The notes below the pieces were generated by a model, which saw only the letters and a list, made by a program, of their open reading frames with translations, was not told the DNA's origin and searched no databases. The translations under genes were made by a program, and so were the position numbers. Below, piece after piece: positions 1 through 6,610 of a stretch of DNA of 22,072 bases. Within the stretch, counting starts at the first letter, position 1. Every line of letters starts with the position of its first letter. The stretch is taken from positions 1 to 22,072 of the forward strand of contig VGBQ01000015.1 in assembly GCA_016870425.1 (NCBI GenBank), read 5' to 3'. Source of the DNA: Actinomycetota bacterium. Lineage in GTDB: Bacteria > Actinomycetota > Actinomycetes > S36-B12.

Positions 1-117
1 GACCCGGGAGCCGTACTGGCCGCTGATGCGGGTGGAGGCGACGGTGAACTTCGAGCCGTAGGCCTTGGCAGTGCCCCCGCAGGTCTCGTGTTCCTCGCAG
101 GAGGTGGCCGCTGCCAA
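1..117 (-). CDS. Partial hypothetical protein, continues past the left window edge
   Basis: The minus-strand frame is open from a stop at 205-207 to the window edge. From about 117 leftwards nearly every third codon position is G or C, as in the real genes here, while the other frames of the same stretch lack this bias; between 118 and 204 the bias weakens. No ATG or GTG occurs in the frame; a TTG at 115-117 is the only start near the change in codon use, and it has no good ribosome binding site. The visible 39 residues include two cysteines in the context SCEEHETCGG. I do not recognise the family. It could equally be the inner part of a gene broken near the tRNA-linked region, rather than a true N-terminus. 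Confidence 0.3.
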   Translation of the reverse strand, partial: MAAATSCEEHETCGGTAKAYGSKFTVASTRISGQYGSRV

Positions 118-371
118 CCTCGAAGTCTCATCCCTAGCGGACCTGCTCGCGGCGGCTGGCGTTGCGCTACCGGGCAAAGGCCGGGCACAGTAACCCGAGA
201 GCCCTCACTCGGAAGTCCCAGGTGGACCCGAGTTGAATTACCGGCGCGTTCCCAAGGGGATATCAATATGTATAGAAGTGACAGGAGTTAAACAGCCCCG
301 GGTCAAGTGCGTTGAGCGGCCACTTGCTCCGAGAAGAACCCACCCCAAGCCTGTGTGTGGCCTCCTGTGAG

Positions 372-415
372 CCCCTGCCCCCTAGCCCCCTTGCAGAACC
401 CCCTAGCCCGGCCCC
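372..415 (-). other. G-rich run cluster with G-quadruplex potential
   Basis: The minus strand carries six G-tracts (4, 3, 5, 5, 5 and 4 G) separated by 2, 3, 8, 3 and 2 bases, with CTA as the loop twice. Four tracts with one 8-base loop can form a quadruplex in principle. It starts about 120 bases downstream of the tRNA-Met 3' end. The function is unknown. Confidence 0.35.
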
Positions 416-435
416 GCATCTGTATGTCCTTGTAG

Positions 436-473
436 CCCCTGGTGAGTACGCATTGAGTACGCATCACCTGGGG
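436..473. repeat. Tandem 11-bp repeat inside an inverted repeat
   Basis: TGAGTACGCAT occurs twice head to tail (443-453 and 454-464). The pair is enclosed by an inverted repeat, CCCCTGGTGA at 436-445 against TCACCTGGGG at 464-473, with one mismatch. Paired direct repeats about 70 bases from a tRNA 3' end resemble arm-type binding sites of tyrosine integrases. That reading is inference. Confidence 0.45.
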
Positions 474-535
474 TGACGCGGTGCCACTTGGGGAAACGAG
501 GGCCGAGAACGTCAAGCACGGCAAGGGGAACTGGG

Positions 536-610
536 TGGGGCGGGTGGGGCTCGAACCCACGACCTGACGGATTATGAGTCCGCTGCTCTGACCAACTGAG
601 CTACCGCCCC
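536..610 (-). tRNA. tRNA-Met (anticodon CAT)
   Basis: The cloverleaf folds on the minus strand. A 7-bp acceptor pairs GGGGCGG with CCGCCCC, the anticodon loop is CTCATAA with CAT at 574-576, and a T-arm GTGGG/CCCAC encloses TTCGAGC. The discriminator is A, and CCA is not encoded (CCC follows). The variable loop is six bases, giving 75 nt. CAT with this loop is shared by elongator tRNA-Met and lysidine-modified tRNA-Ile2; elongator Met is my preferred call. It is transcribed away from the secreted-protein gene at 693. Confidence 0.9.
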
Positions 611-692
611 TGGCGCCACATTGTGCCGGGCCGCTGCCACCGGGTGGCCCCCGCCACTAGATTGGCGCGACGTACCCACCCTGGGAGGACCC

Positions 693-1205
693 ATGGTTCG
701 CCGCGCCCTTGCCACACTCGCCGCCACATCTCTCATCGCCCTGGTCAGCCTCGCGGCCGCGCCGGCGCAGGCCACTAAGGCCAAGGTCCTGACATTCGAC
801 GTCGACCTAGTGAGTTCGGGCACCACCCTGCAGACCCTGCCGGGTGGCGTGACCTACGGCTGGAACGACCTCGGCGGCCCGACGCGATGGGGCAAGAGGT
901 CGGCCCAGGTGAGATTCCTCGGTTCGGTGGACTACGTGGATGGGACGGGCCCTTTCGGCGGCTTCGTCACCATCACCCGCTCGGACGGGGCCATCCTCTC
1001 TTTCTCGGTGACGGGCTGGGCGACGACGCCTGCCGGTCAGCAGGGGACCGCCAACGCGAAATTCCGCGGGACATTCACGATCATCGGGGGCACAGGGCCC
1101 TACGCCGGGGCCCGGGGCACCGGCACCATGGACGGCCACCGGAAGGCGGCCCTCGGCAGCCCGGTCGAACTGACTTTCACCGCCACCGTTGAGCAAAGAA
1201 GCTAG
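693..1205 (+). CDS. Secreted allene-oxide-cyclase-barrel-like protein
   Basis: The product is 170 residues with a Sec-type signal peptide: arginines at 3-4, a hydrophobic stretch to about residue 22, and an AQA cleavage site at residues 25-27. The mature part is glycine-rich and predicted to be beta-stranded, and contains the signature GGTGPYAGARGTG at residues 132-144. That signature is typical of the allene oxide cyclase barrel/dirigent-like superfamily, which is found in many exported actinobacterial proteins of unknown function; no catalytic role can be assigned. The ATG at 693 is chosen because GGGAGGA lies three bases upstream and the signal peptide begins there; the frame extends upstream to 621 but without a signal sequence. 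No strong terminator follows. It is probably a single-gene unit. Confidence 0.75.
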   Translation: MVRRALATLAATSLIALVSLAAAPAQATKAKVLTFDVDLVSSGTTLQTLPGGVTYGWNDLGGPTRWGKRSAQVRFLGSVDYVDGTGPFGGFVTITRSDGAILSFSVTGWATTPAGQQGTANAKFRGTFTIIGGTGPYAGARGTGTMDGHRKAALGSPVELTFTATVEQRS

Positions 1206-1228
1206 TCCCACGAGCCCCACGGGCCCAT

Positions 1229-1249
1229 TTATCCCCAGGTTTATCCACA
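1229..1249 (+). promoter_or_regulatory. Two DnaA-box-like nonamers
   Basis: TTATCCACA at 1241-1249 matches the DnaA consensus TTATNCACA exactly. TTATCCCCA at 1229-1237 is a one-mismatch copy in the same orientation, 12 bases away start to start. They lie just upstream of the predicted hydrolase promoter. Two sites are too few for an origin and no dnaA or dnaN is present, so a regulatory role or chance are the options. Confidence 0.35.
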
Positions 1250-1264
1250 TCTTCACGCCCCCGG

Positions 1265-1293
1265 TTGGCCGGTCGTGATCATCCTGTTACCAT
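1265..1293 (+). promoter_or_regulatory. Predicted promoter of the NlpC/P60 gene
   Basis: TTGGCC at 1265-1270 and TACCAT at 1288-1293 are separated by 17 bases and match the -35 (TTG) and TANNNT pattern of housekeeping actinobacterial promoters. Transcription would begin near 1300, giving a leader of about 220 nt that contains the riboswitch. Confidence 0.45.
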
Positions 1294-1383
1294 CAGACCG
1301 GTCCCTGACCACGATGTGCCCACCGGATGACCGGATGGGACACACCGCAGACGGGACTGCGACACACGACCAGACCGACCAAC

Positions 1384-1512
1384 CGTGCCGAGTCCGATCT
1401 CCGCGAGGAGTGAGGAGCCGGGGACCCAGGTACCTGGGGCGAATCGCTCAGTGTCCGCACTGCGCGTAGGGCAATCCCCGCCCGAGCCCGACAGCTCACC
1501 CGGTAGGCCAGA
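1384..1512 (+). promoter_or_regulatory. c-di-AMP riboswitch (ydaO-yuaA type)
   Basis: The leader carries the conserved blocks of the ydaO class in order: TGCCGAGTCCGA at 1386-1397, GGAGCCGGGGACC, TGGGGCGAATC around 1435-1445, GTAGGGC around 1466-1472, and CCCGACAGCTCACCCGGTAGG ending near 1507. Variable helices are closed by classic tetraloops: CTCC-GCGA-GGAG at 1399-1410 and CAGTG-TCCG-CACTG at 1449-1462. A further hairpin CCCAG-GTAC-CTGGG sits around 1425-1438. In the family the RNA binds cyclic di-AMP and usually shuts off expression. It ends at the ribosome binding site AGAGGG (1510-1515), so control could act on translation or termination; I see no separate terminator hairpin. Boundaries are good to a few bases. 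Confidence 0.88.
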
Positions 1513-1522
1513 GGGATAGAGG

Positions 1523-2707
1523 ATGACCGTGCCGCATCAACCGCGACGCTTTCGGCGAGCTCTCATCGCTGCCGTGTCCGTGAGCGCCCTGACCGCCGCC
1601 ACCCTGATGGGCATCGGCTCGTCCAGCGCAGACCTCCGCCAGGACGTCGAAGACGCCCGGGCCTATCTCGAGAGCCTCGAGATGAAGGCCGCCGCCGCCC
1701 ACGGACTCGTCGAAGAGGCTGAGTACGCCGTGGCGCAGGTCCAGGGCAAGATCGACAAGACCAAGACGAAGGTCGCCAAGGCCAAGGCGCAGCTCGAGGA
1801 GACGCAGGACACCATCGGCCGCTACGCCGCGACCGCCTACCGCTCCGGGGGCGTCGACTCCTCCCTGCAGCTCCTCCTCGTTGAGGATGCCCAGCAGTTC
1901 CTCGACCAGGCTGTGGTCCTCGACATCGTCGCTTCCGGACAGAGCGCGGCACTGCGCAAGACCCAGGCGGCCCGGCTCCAGCTGGCCCAGGCGGCCGCCG
2001 AACTCGCCCAGCAGGAGGAAGCCGAGCAGTGGGCCCTCAATGACCTCGAAAACCGCTCGGCCGAATTCGACGAGGCCGTCTCCAACGCCGAGAGCTACCT
2101 CAACGGCCTCGAGCAGGAATTGCGCGAGCAGATCGAAGCCGAGCGACTTCGCCGCGAGGCGGAGGCTCGCGCGGCGGCGGCTGCAGCTGCGGCTGCACTC
2201 AACACCGGTGGCGGAGGGTCATCCTCAGGTGGCTCGTCCACGGGCACGACTTCCGCGAACGGTGGGCCCAACGATGACGGCGCCTACAACAACAACGGCG
2301 GGTCGGGCGGCGCCTACTCCGGCGGCAGCGGTGTCAGTTCGGACCGCGCGGCCATCGTCGTCTCCTACGCGCTTGCTCAGGTGGGCAAGCCCTACAGCTT
2401 CGCCGCCCAGCCCCCCAGCTCATGGGACTGCACCAAGCTCACAGCAGCCGCGTGGGCCCAGGTCGGCGTACGCCTCACCCCATACTCCTACGTCCAGGCC
2501 CAGGAGGTCCGCCGGATCTCACCCGATGAGCTCCAGCCCGGCGACCTTCTCTTCTTCTTCAAGAACGGCGCCCACCACGCCTCGATGTACATCGGCGGCG
2601 GCATGATCGTCGAGGCCTCCAGCCCGTCCACGGGCGTGCGCGTCACCGACGTGTGGAATTCCTGGAACGTCGCCCACTTCTCGTGGGCGGGGCGGCCGTA
2701 CGGCTGA
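1523..2707 (+). CDS. NlpC/P60 peptidoglycan endopeptidase with coiled-coil (RipA-like)
   Basis: A 394-residue exported cell-wall hydrolase. Residues 1 to about 36 form a signal peptide. Residues 37-226 are an Ala/Glu/Lys-rich coiled coil ending in a poly-Ala run, 227-272 are a flexible Gly/Ser/Asn linker, and 275-394 are the NlpC/P60 domain. The catalytic Cys is C303 (WDCTKL), the His is H352 (HASMYIG), and E364 lies 12 residues later. The Cys-His distance of 49 and the His-Glu distance of 12 equal those of the mycobacterial RipA triad C383-H432-E444. The enzyme would cut the D-Glu to diaminopimelate bond in stem peptides, and the coiled coil probably restrains it or docks a partner at division. 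DCTKL in place of the common DCSGL is a mild variant. The ATG at 1523 has AGAGGG seven bases upstream. Expression is under the c-di-AMP riboswitch. Confidence 0.9.
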   Translation: MTVPHQPRRFRRALIAAVSVSALTAATLMGIGSSSADLRQDVEDARAYLESLEMKAAAAHGLVEEAEYAVAQVQGKIDKTKTKVAKAKAQLEETQDTIGRYAATAYRSGGVDSSLQLLLVEDAQQFLDQAVVLDIVASGQSAALRKTQAARLQLAQAAAELAQQEEAEQWALNDLENRSAEFDEAVSNAESYLNGLEQELREQIEAERLRREAEARAAAAAAAAALNTGGGGSSSGGSSTGTTSANGGPNDDGAYNNNGGSGGAYSGGSGVSSDRAAIVVSYALAQVGKPYSFAAQPPSSWDCTKLTAAAWAQVGVRLTPYSYVQAQEVRRISPDELQPGDLLFFFKNGAHHASMYIGGGMIVEASSPSTGVRVTDVWNSWNVAHFSWAGRPYG

Positions 2708-2725
2708 TCGGCACAGACATGAAGC

Positions 2726-2759
2726 ACGAAGGGCCCCTGCTCCCGCAGGGGCCCTTCGT
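2726..2759. terminator. Bidirectional hairpin terminator
   Basis: A perfect 15-bp inverted repeat (2726-2740 with 2745-2759) has a four-base loop TCCC. It starts 18 bases after the hydrolase stop codon and ends five bases before the 3' end of the convergent tRNA-Asn, so it can serve both transcripts. No T-run follows on either side, as is common in high-GC actinobacteria. Confidence 0.8.
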
Positions 2760-2763
2760 ATTG

Positions 2764-2836
2764 CTCCCGCACCTGGACTCGAACCAGGAACCACTCGATT
2801 AACAGTCGAGTGCTCTGCCAATTGAGCTATGCGGGA
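2764..2836 (-). tRNA. tRNA-Asn (anticodon GTT)
   Basis: A complete 73-nt cloverleaf on the minus strand: acceptor TCCCGCA pairs with TGCGGGA, the anticodon loop is CTGTTAA with GTT at 2801-2803, and the T-loop is TTCGAGT. The discriminator is G and CCA is not encoded. It is followed directly by the shared hairpin terminator. Confidence 0.95.
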
Positions 2837-2865
2837 TCGGGCGTGAAGAAGGATAGCAACGCGTC

Positions 2866-3354
2866 CTAGACCCCCAGCGTGGACCTCAGCTCAGCCAAGG
2901 CAGCATCTGCCTCCGCTCTCAGAGCCGGATCGAGCGGATCGAGGCCGGCATCGAAGGTCACGGTCCAGCGAAGTCCCTCTCCTGCGCGACGCGCGACCAC
3001 GCGGGCCCCGAGCTCCCCGCGCAGGGGCAGCCGCTCGCTGACGACCACGCTGGACGTGACGCGTTCGTAGATGACCGTGGGCAGGGAGCCGGGGTCGGCG
3101 AGCATGACGCGCCAGGCGCGGTCCCGGGCTCGGGGATCGGCTCGGCCCTCGACGATCAGGACCGCCGCATCACTGAAGGTCGCTTTGACGATGAGGTCCC
3201 AACCCAGGCGCAGCATCTCCGGCACCGGGAGGTAGAGCGCGGCATCCGTCGCGATGGCGAACCCGGCCGGCTGCACTCGGGCCCAGGAGAGGAGCCGCTC
3301 ACCCTCAGGCACGAGGGAGCGGACATCGGCGGGGGCGCGGCGTAGCAGGCCCAT
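2866..3354 (-). CDS. Conserved hypothetical protein, PH-like, coupled to dnaG
   Basis: A 162-residue protein without signal peptide or membrane segment. The N-terminal part (GERLLSWARVQPAGFAIATD, then LYLPVP and LGWDLI) has the alternating strand pattern of small bacterial PH-like domains seen in actinobacterial proteins of unknown role. The C-terminal third is charged and helical. I do not recognise a named family with certainty. Its ATG directly follows the dnaG TGA (TGAATG, no gap), so the two are translated together, which suggests it acts with, or is dosed with, primase. It is the last gene of the dgt-dnaG run and is followed by tRNA-Asn on the same strand 29 bases later. Confidence 0.75.
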   Translation of the reverse strand: MGLLRRAPADVRSLVPEGERLLSWARVQPAGFAIATDAALYLPVPEMLRLGWDLIVKATFSDAAVLIVEGRADPRARDRAWRVMLADPGSLPTVIYERVTSSVVVSERLPLRGELGARVVARRAGEGLRWTVTFDAGLDPLDPALRAEADAALAELRSTLGV

Positions 3355-5169
3355 TCAGCCCTCGCGCTGTTCTCGTAGATCGCGGCGGTAAGCCTCGAGC
3401 GCCATGAGGTCGGCAAAGGCGGCCGCCTGCTCAGGGGTGCCCTCCTCCAGCCGTTGAAGGCGCCCGCGCAACTCGCCGATGCGACGTGCGGCATCCATCT
3501 CGAGTAGACGGGCAATCACCGATGTGGCATAGCGGGCGTCTGCGTCCTGGGAGACAGGCAGCGGCTCCACCGCCAGACCACGCACCCGACCGCGCACCTC
3601 GTCGTCGGGGCAGGCATCGAGCACCGCGTCAACCCAAGCCAGCCCTACGAGCTCGGGGCGAGGGCCACCCGCAGCGGCAATGGCCTCGTGCACCTCCCGC
3701 AGCGCCTGGTCCGGGTAGGCATCGGGCTCGACCGAGGCGTACCACGCACTCACCAACGCCGGCTCCTGGAGCGCGCACTTGAGCGCCTCGCGCTGCACAG
3801 CCAGCATGGGATCACGCGCATCGGGGCGGCGCGGCGGTGGCGCGGCCTGCCTTCCCCCTCCCACTGCGCGCGTCACCGACGCGGGATCCATGCCAAGCCA
3901 TCCCGCGAGGCGCCGGGTGTATTCCGGGCGAAGTGCCGGGTCCTTGATCTTGGCGACGATGGGAGCCGCATCGCGCAGGGCAGCGACACGGCCTTCGGCA
4001 CTCTCGAGGTCATACGACGCCAGGGTTGATCGGATAGCGAACTCGAAGAGTGGCACCCGGTGGTCGACCAGAGAGCGCACGGCCGCGTCGCCATGCTGCT
4101 GACGTAGGTCGCAGGGATCGAGTCCGTGCGGCTCGACGGCCACGAAGGTCTGGGCCACGAACCGCTGATCGTCGTCGAAGGCCTTGAGTGCAGCACGCTG
4201 GCCGGCAGCGTCGCCATCGAAGGTGAAGACCACCTCACCCCGGAGACGATCGTCATCCATGAGCAGTCGCCGCAGCACCTTGATGTGCTCACCCCCGAAG
4301 GCGGTGCCGCACGTCGCGACGGCGACCGGCACGCCGGCGAGCTGGCAGGCCATGACGTCGGTGTAGCCCTCGACGACCACGACTCGCTGCTGCTTGGAGA
4401 TCTCCTTGCGCGCGCGGTCGATGCCATAGAGCACCTGGCTCTTCTTATAGAGCGGGGTTTCCGGGGTGTTGAGGTATTTCGGACCATCGTCGTCCTCGAG
4501 GAGTCGCCGCGCTCCGAAGCCGACGACGTCACCCGCCAGATCGCGAATGGGCCAGATGAGGCGGCCGCGGAAGCGGTCGTAGACCCCGCGATTGCCCTGA
4601 GACACCAGGCCACCGGCCAGGAGCTCGGCGTCGGTGAAGCCCTTCTGCCGCAGATGAGTCGTGAGGGAGTCCCAGGACTTGGGCGCGAAGCCGAGCCGGA
4701 AGTCCTCCGCGACCGCCGCATCGAACCCACGCTCCGCGAGGAAGGTGCGAGCGGGGGCGGCATCGGGCGAGGCGAGCCGCGAGATGAAGTACTCCTCCGC
4801 TGCCCGATTGGCCTCGACCAGGCGCGTGCGCTGTCCCTGCTGGCGGTTGACGCCGGCACCGCCCTCGACGTAGCGCAGGGTGACGCCGGTGCGTCCGGCA
4901 AGTTTCTCGACCGACTCGGCGAAGGTGAGGTGGTCGAGCTTTTGCACGAAGGTGATGACGTCGCCGCCTTCCTGGCAGCCGAAGCAGTAGTACATGCCCC
5001 GGGCCGGAGTGACATGGAAGCTGGGCGAGCGCTCGTCATGGAAGGGGCAGAGTCCCTTGAGGGAGCCGCCTCCCGCGGGCTTGAGGGCGACGTAGTCGCG
5101 GACGATCTCGTCGATCCGCGCCTTCTCGCGCACCAGGGCGACATCCTCATCCCTGATCCGCCCGGCCAT
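3355..5169 (-). CDS. dnaG: DNA primase DnaG
   Basis: A 604-residue primase that makes RNA primers at the replication fork with DnaB. The N-terminal zinc ribbon has C41, H44, C62 and C65 (CPFHDERSPSF and YYCFGCQEGGD). The core contains the RNA-polymerase and Toprim parts, with the Toprim Glu at E267 in VVVEGYTDV and the acidic pair D318/D320 in FTFDGDAAG. The C-terminal about 150 residues form the variable helicase-interaction domain. Length fits the family. The ATG at 5169 has AGGA seven bases upstream. It lies 57 bases downstream of dgt on the same strand, an arrangement common in Actinomycetota, and is stop-start coupled to the next gene. Confidence 0.97.
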   Translation of the reverse strand: MAGRIRDEDVALVREKARIDEIVRDYVALKPAGGGSLKGLCPFHDERSPSFHVTPARGMYYCFGCQEGGDVITFVQKLDHLTFAESVEKLAGRTGVTLRYVEGGAGVNRQQGQRTRLVEANRAAEEYFISRLASPDAAPARTFLAERGFDAAVAEDFRLGFAPKSWDSLTTHLRQKGFTDAELLAGGLVSQGNRGVYDRFRGRLIWPIRDLAGDVVGFGARRLLEDDDGPKYLNTPETPLYKKSQVLYGIDRARKEISKQQRVVVVEGYTDVMACQLAGVPVAVATCGTAFGGEHIKVLRRLLMDDDRLRGEVVFTFDGDAAGQRAALKAFDDDQRFVAQTFVAVEPHGLDPCDLRQQHGDAAVRSLVDHRVPLFEFAIRSTLASYDLESAEGRVAALRDAAPIVAKIKDPALRPEYTRRLAGWLGMDPASVTRAVGGGRQAAPPPRRPDARDPMLAVQREALKCALQEPALVSAWYASVEPDAYPDQALREVHEAIAAAGGPRPELVGLAWVDAVLDACPDDEVRGRVRGLAVEPLPVSQDADARYATSVIARLLEMDAARRIGELRGRLQRLEEGTPEQAAAFADLMALEAYRRDLREQREG

Positions 5170-5226
5170 GGCTCGATCCTAGGTCGCCCCGCCGACTCGC
5201 CGCTGCGGCTATCCCCCGGTCCCGGG

Positions 5227-6495
5227 CTAGCGGCACAGGCGAGCGTGCCAGGCCAGCGCGCTGGCATCGGTCAGGCTCGCGACCTGGTCGATGACCACCC
5301 TCAGCCGACCGCCGTCGTCGGCTGCGGCATCGAACTCCGGGGCGATCCAGGGCTCGAGATCACGGCCGCCGCGCAAGACCAGCGCCGAGACCAGCTCAGC
5401 GATCATCGTCCGCTGGCGGGCGTACTCGACATCGGCGCCGGCGCGGTTCATGACGTAGATCGCGGTCATCGCCTTGAGCGCCGCGACTTCGGCTCGCACG
5501 CCCTCGGGGACGACGAGGCTCGCGGCGTAGCGGGTGAGCCGCTCCCCCGGATATGCCTCGCGCGTCGCGCGCTCCGCTGCCGCGCAGAAGCGGCCGATCA
5601 GGCGGGAAGTCGCCGTCTTGAGTGCGGCTAGGTCACGTTGGGATCCGTCGTACGACGACGGCCAGTAGTCCAGGGCGAGCAGGCGATCAAGGGCCGAGCC
5701 GATCGAAGCGGGGTCGACGAGCGGGAGGTATCCCCGGTGGGCCACGTCCATGATGTTCTCGCGCTCGGTCGCCGAGGTGAACATGTCGAGGGTGATGAGT
5801 CCCGCGTGCAGGGCGTCCTCGAGATCGTGCACCGAGTAGGCGACGTCGTCAGCCCAGTCCATGACCTGCTCCTCGAGGCAGGTGCGCTCCCCCGGAGCAC
5901 CCTCGCGCAGCCAATGGAAGATCTCTGCGTCATCGGCGTAGTAACCGAACTTGTGGGACTGCCCACCCAGGTCAGAGCCGCGGCGGTCGTCGATCGTCGC
6001 AGGATCACGTCGCGGCCAGGGGTATTTGCACGCGGCATCGAGGGACGCGCGCGTGAGATCGAGTCCCACGCTGCGCCCGGTGGCCGGGTCGATGACCTTT
6101 GCCTCCAGGCGAGTCATGACCCGCAGGGTCTGCGCATTGCCCTCGAAGCCACCGATCGACTCGGCCAGCCGATTGAGCTCGCCCTCGCCGTTGTGCCCGA
6201 AGGGCGGGTGGCCCAGGTCGTGGGCGAGGCCCGCGACGTCGACGAGGTCGGGGTCGCAGCCGAGTGCCGCCCCCATCTCGCGGGCAATCTGGGCAACCTC
6301 GAGGGTGTGGGTCAGGCGCGTGCGCGGGAAGTCGGCACTGCCGGCCACGAGGACCTGCGTAGTCGCCGCGAGACGGCGCAGGCCCGCAGAGTGCAACACC
6401 CGGGCACGGTCACGGACGAAGGGCGAGCGCTCACTCGGGCTGTCGTGCACCCACCGCTCAACGTCGGCGGGCGAATAGCCCGGAGGGATGCTCAC
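5227..6495 (-). CDS. dgt: dGTP triphosphohydrolase-like HD-domain protein
   Basis: A dNTP triphosphohydrolase of about 422 residues that splits deoxynucleoside triphosphates into deoxynucleoside and triphosphate, so it tunes dNTP pools. The HD signature is complete: TRLTHTLEVAQIAREMG gives the first His, AHDLGHPPFGHNGE gives the His-Asp pair and a further His, and the distal Asp lies in WADDVAYSVHDLED. Two in-frame GTG starts exist at 6501 and 6495. An AGGG motif lies eight bases from the 6495 GTG but only two from 6501, so I prefer 6495; an ATG between them is out of frame. The gene precedes dnaG, consistent with a nucleotide/replication pairing. A long hairpin repeat lies upstream. Confidence 0.93.
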   Translation of the reverse strand: MSIPPGYSPADVERWVHDSPSERSPFVRDRARVLHSAGLRRLAATTQVLVAGSADFPRTRLTHTLEVAQIAREMGAALGCDPDLVDVAGLAHDLGHPPFGHNGEGELNRLAESIGGFEGNAQTLRVMTRLEAKVIDPATGRSVGLDLTRASLDAACKYPWPRRDPATIDDRRGSDLGGQSHKFGYYADDAEIFHWLREGAPGERTCLEEQVMDWADDVAYSVHDLEDALHAGLITLDMFTSATERENIMDVAHRGYLPLVDPASIGSALDRLLALDYWPSSYDGSQRDLAALKTATSRLIGRFCAAAERATREAYPGERLTRYAASLVVPEGVRAEVAALKAMTAIYVMNRAGADVEYARQRTMIAELVSALVLRGGRDLEPWIAPEFDAAADDGGRLRVVIDQVASLTDASALAWHARLCR

Positions 6496-6525
6496 ATGCA
6501 CGACCCTAGTCGCACGCTCAAATCT

Positions 6526-6600
6526 CCGTCCTGACGAGCGATCTGGTCGGTTCTGATGCCACAGGGGGCCGAAAATCAGCCGTTTCGCTCGTCAGGACGG
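6526..6600. repeat. Long hairpin, copy 1 of a 69-bp repeat family
   Basis: CCGTCCTGACGAGCG (6526-6540) pairs perfectly with CGCTCGTCAGGACGG (6586-6600). An inner helix forms from CGG-CTGAT against ATCAG-CCG with a two-base bulge. The core 6529-6597 is 69 bp and has the same length, the same 11-bp ends (TCCTGACGAGC / GCTCGTCAGGA) and the same internal TGCC...CAGGGGG as the element at 17665-17733. It lies 11 bases after the ppdK stop codon, so it may double as the ppdK terminator. Confidence 0.8.
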
Positions 6601-6610
6601 GGGTAGTGGG

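Larger units (their letters stand above)
118..535. other. Non-coding accessory-like stretch downstream of tRNA-Met
   Basis: I see no convincing gene here. It holds an AT-rich patch at about 255-295 (including TATACA on the minus strand at 269-274, with no good -35), six C-runs at 372-415 that are G-runs on the minus strand, and a tandem 11-bp repeat at 443-464. It lies on the 3' side of a tRNA gene, the usual insertion side for integrative elements, but no integrase is visible. Confidence 0.5.

Noticed and set aside
303..560. Minus-strand open frame of 85 codons overlapping the tRNA-Met 3' end
   Set aside because: Codon use is not gene-like, it runs through the tRNA and repeats, and it has no motif.
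621..692. Upstream extension of the secreted protein
   Set aside because: It overlaps the region next to the tRNA and would bury the signal peptide; the ATG at 693 has a ribosome binding site.
1229..1249. Replication origin
   Set aside because: Only two DnaA-like boxes, no AT-rich unwinding region and no dnaA or dnaN nearby.
1523..2707. NlpC/P60 domain as inactive because a third His is lacking
   Set aside because: Spacing of C303, H352 and E364 equals that of the Cys-His-Glu triad of RipA, so it is likely active.
4126..5631. Open frame of about 500 codons on the plus strand opposite dnaG and dgt
   Set aside because: It is an antisense shadow of high-GC coding DNA; dnaG and dgt have complete motifs on the other strand and the plus frame shows no domain.
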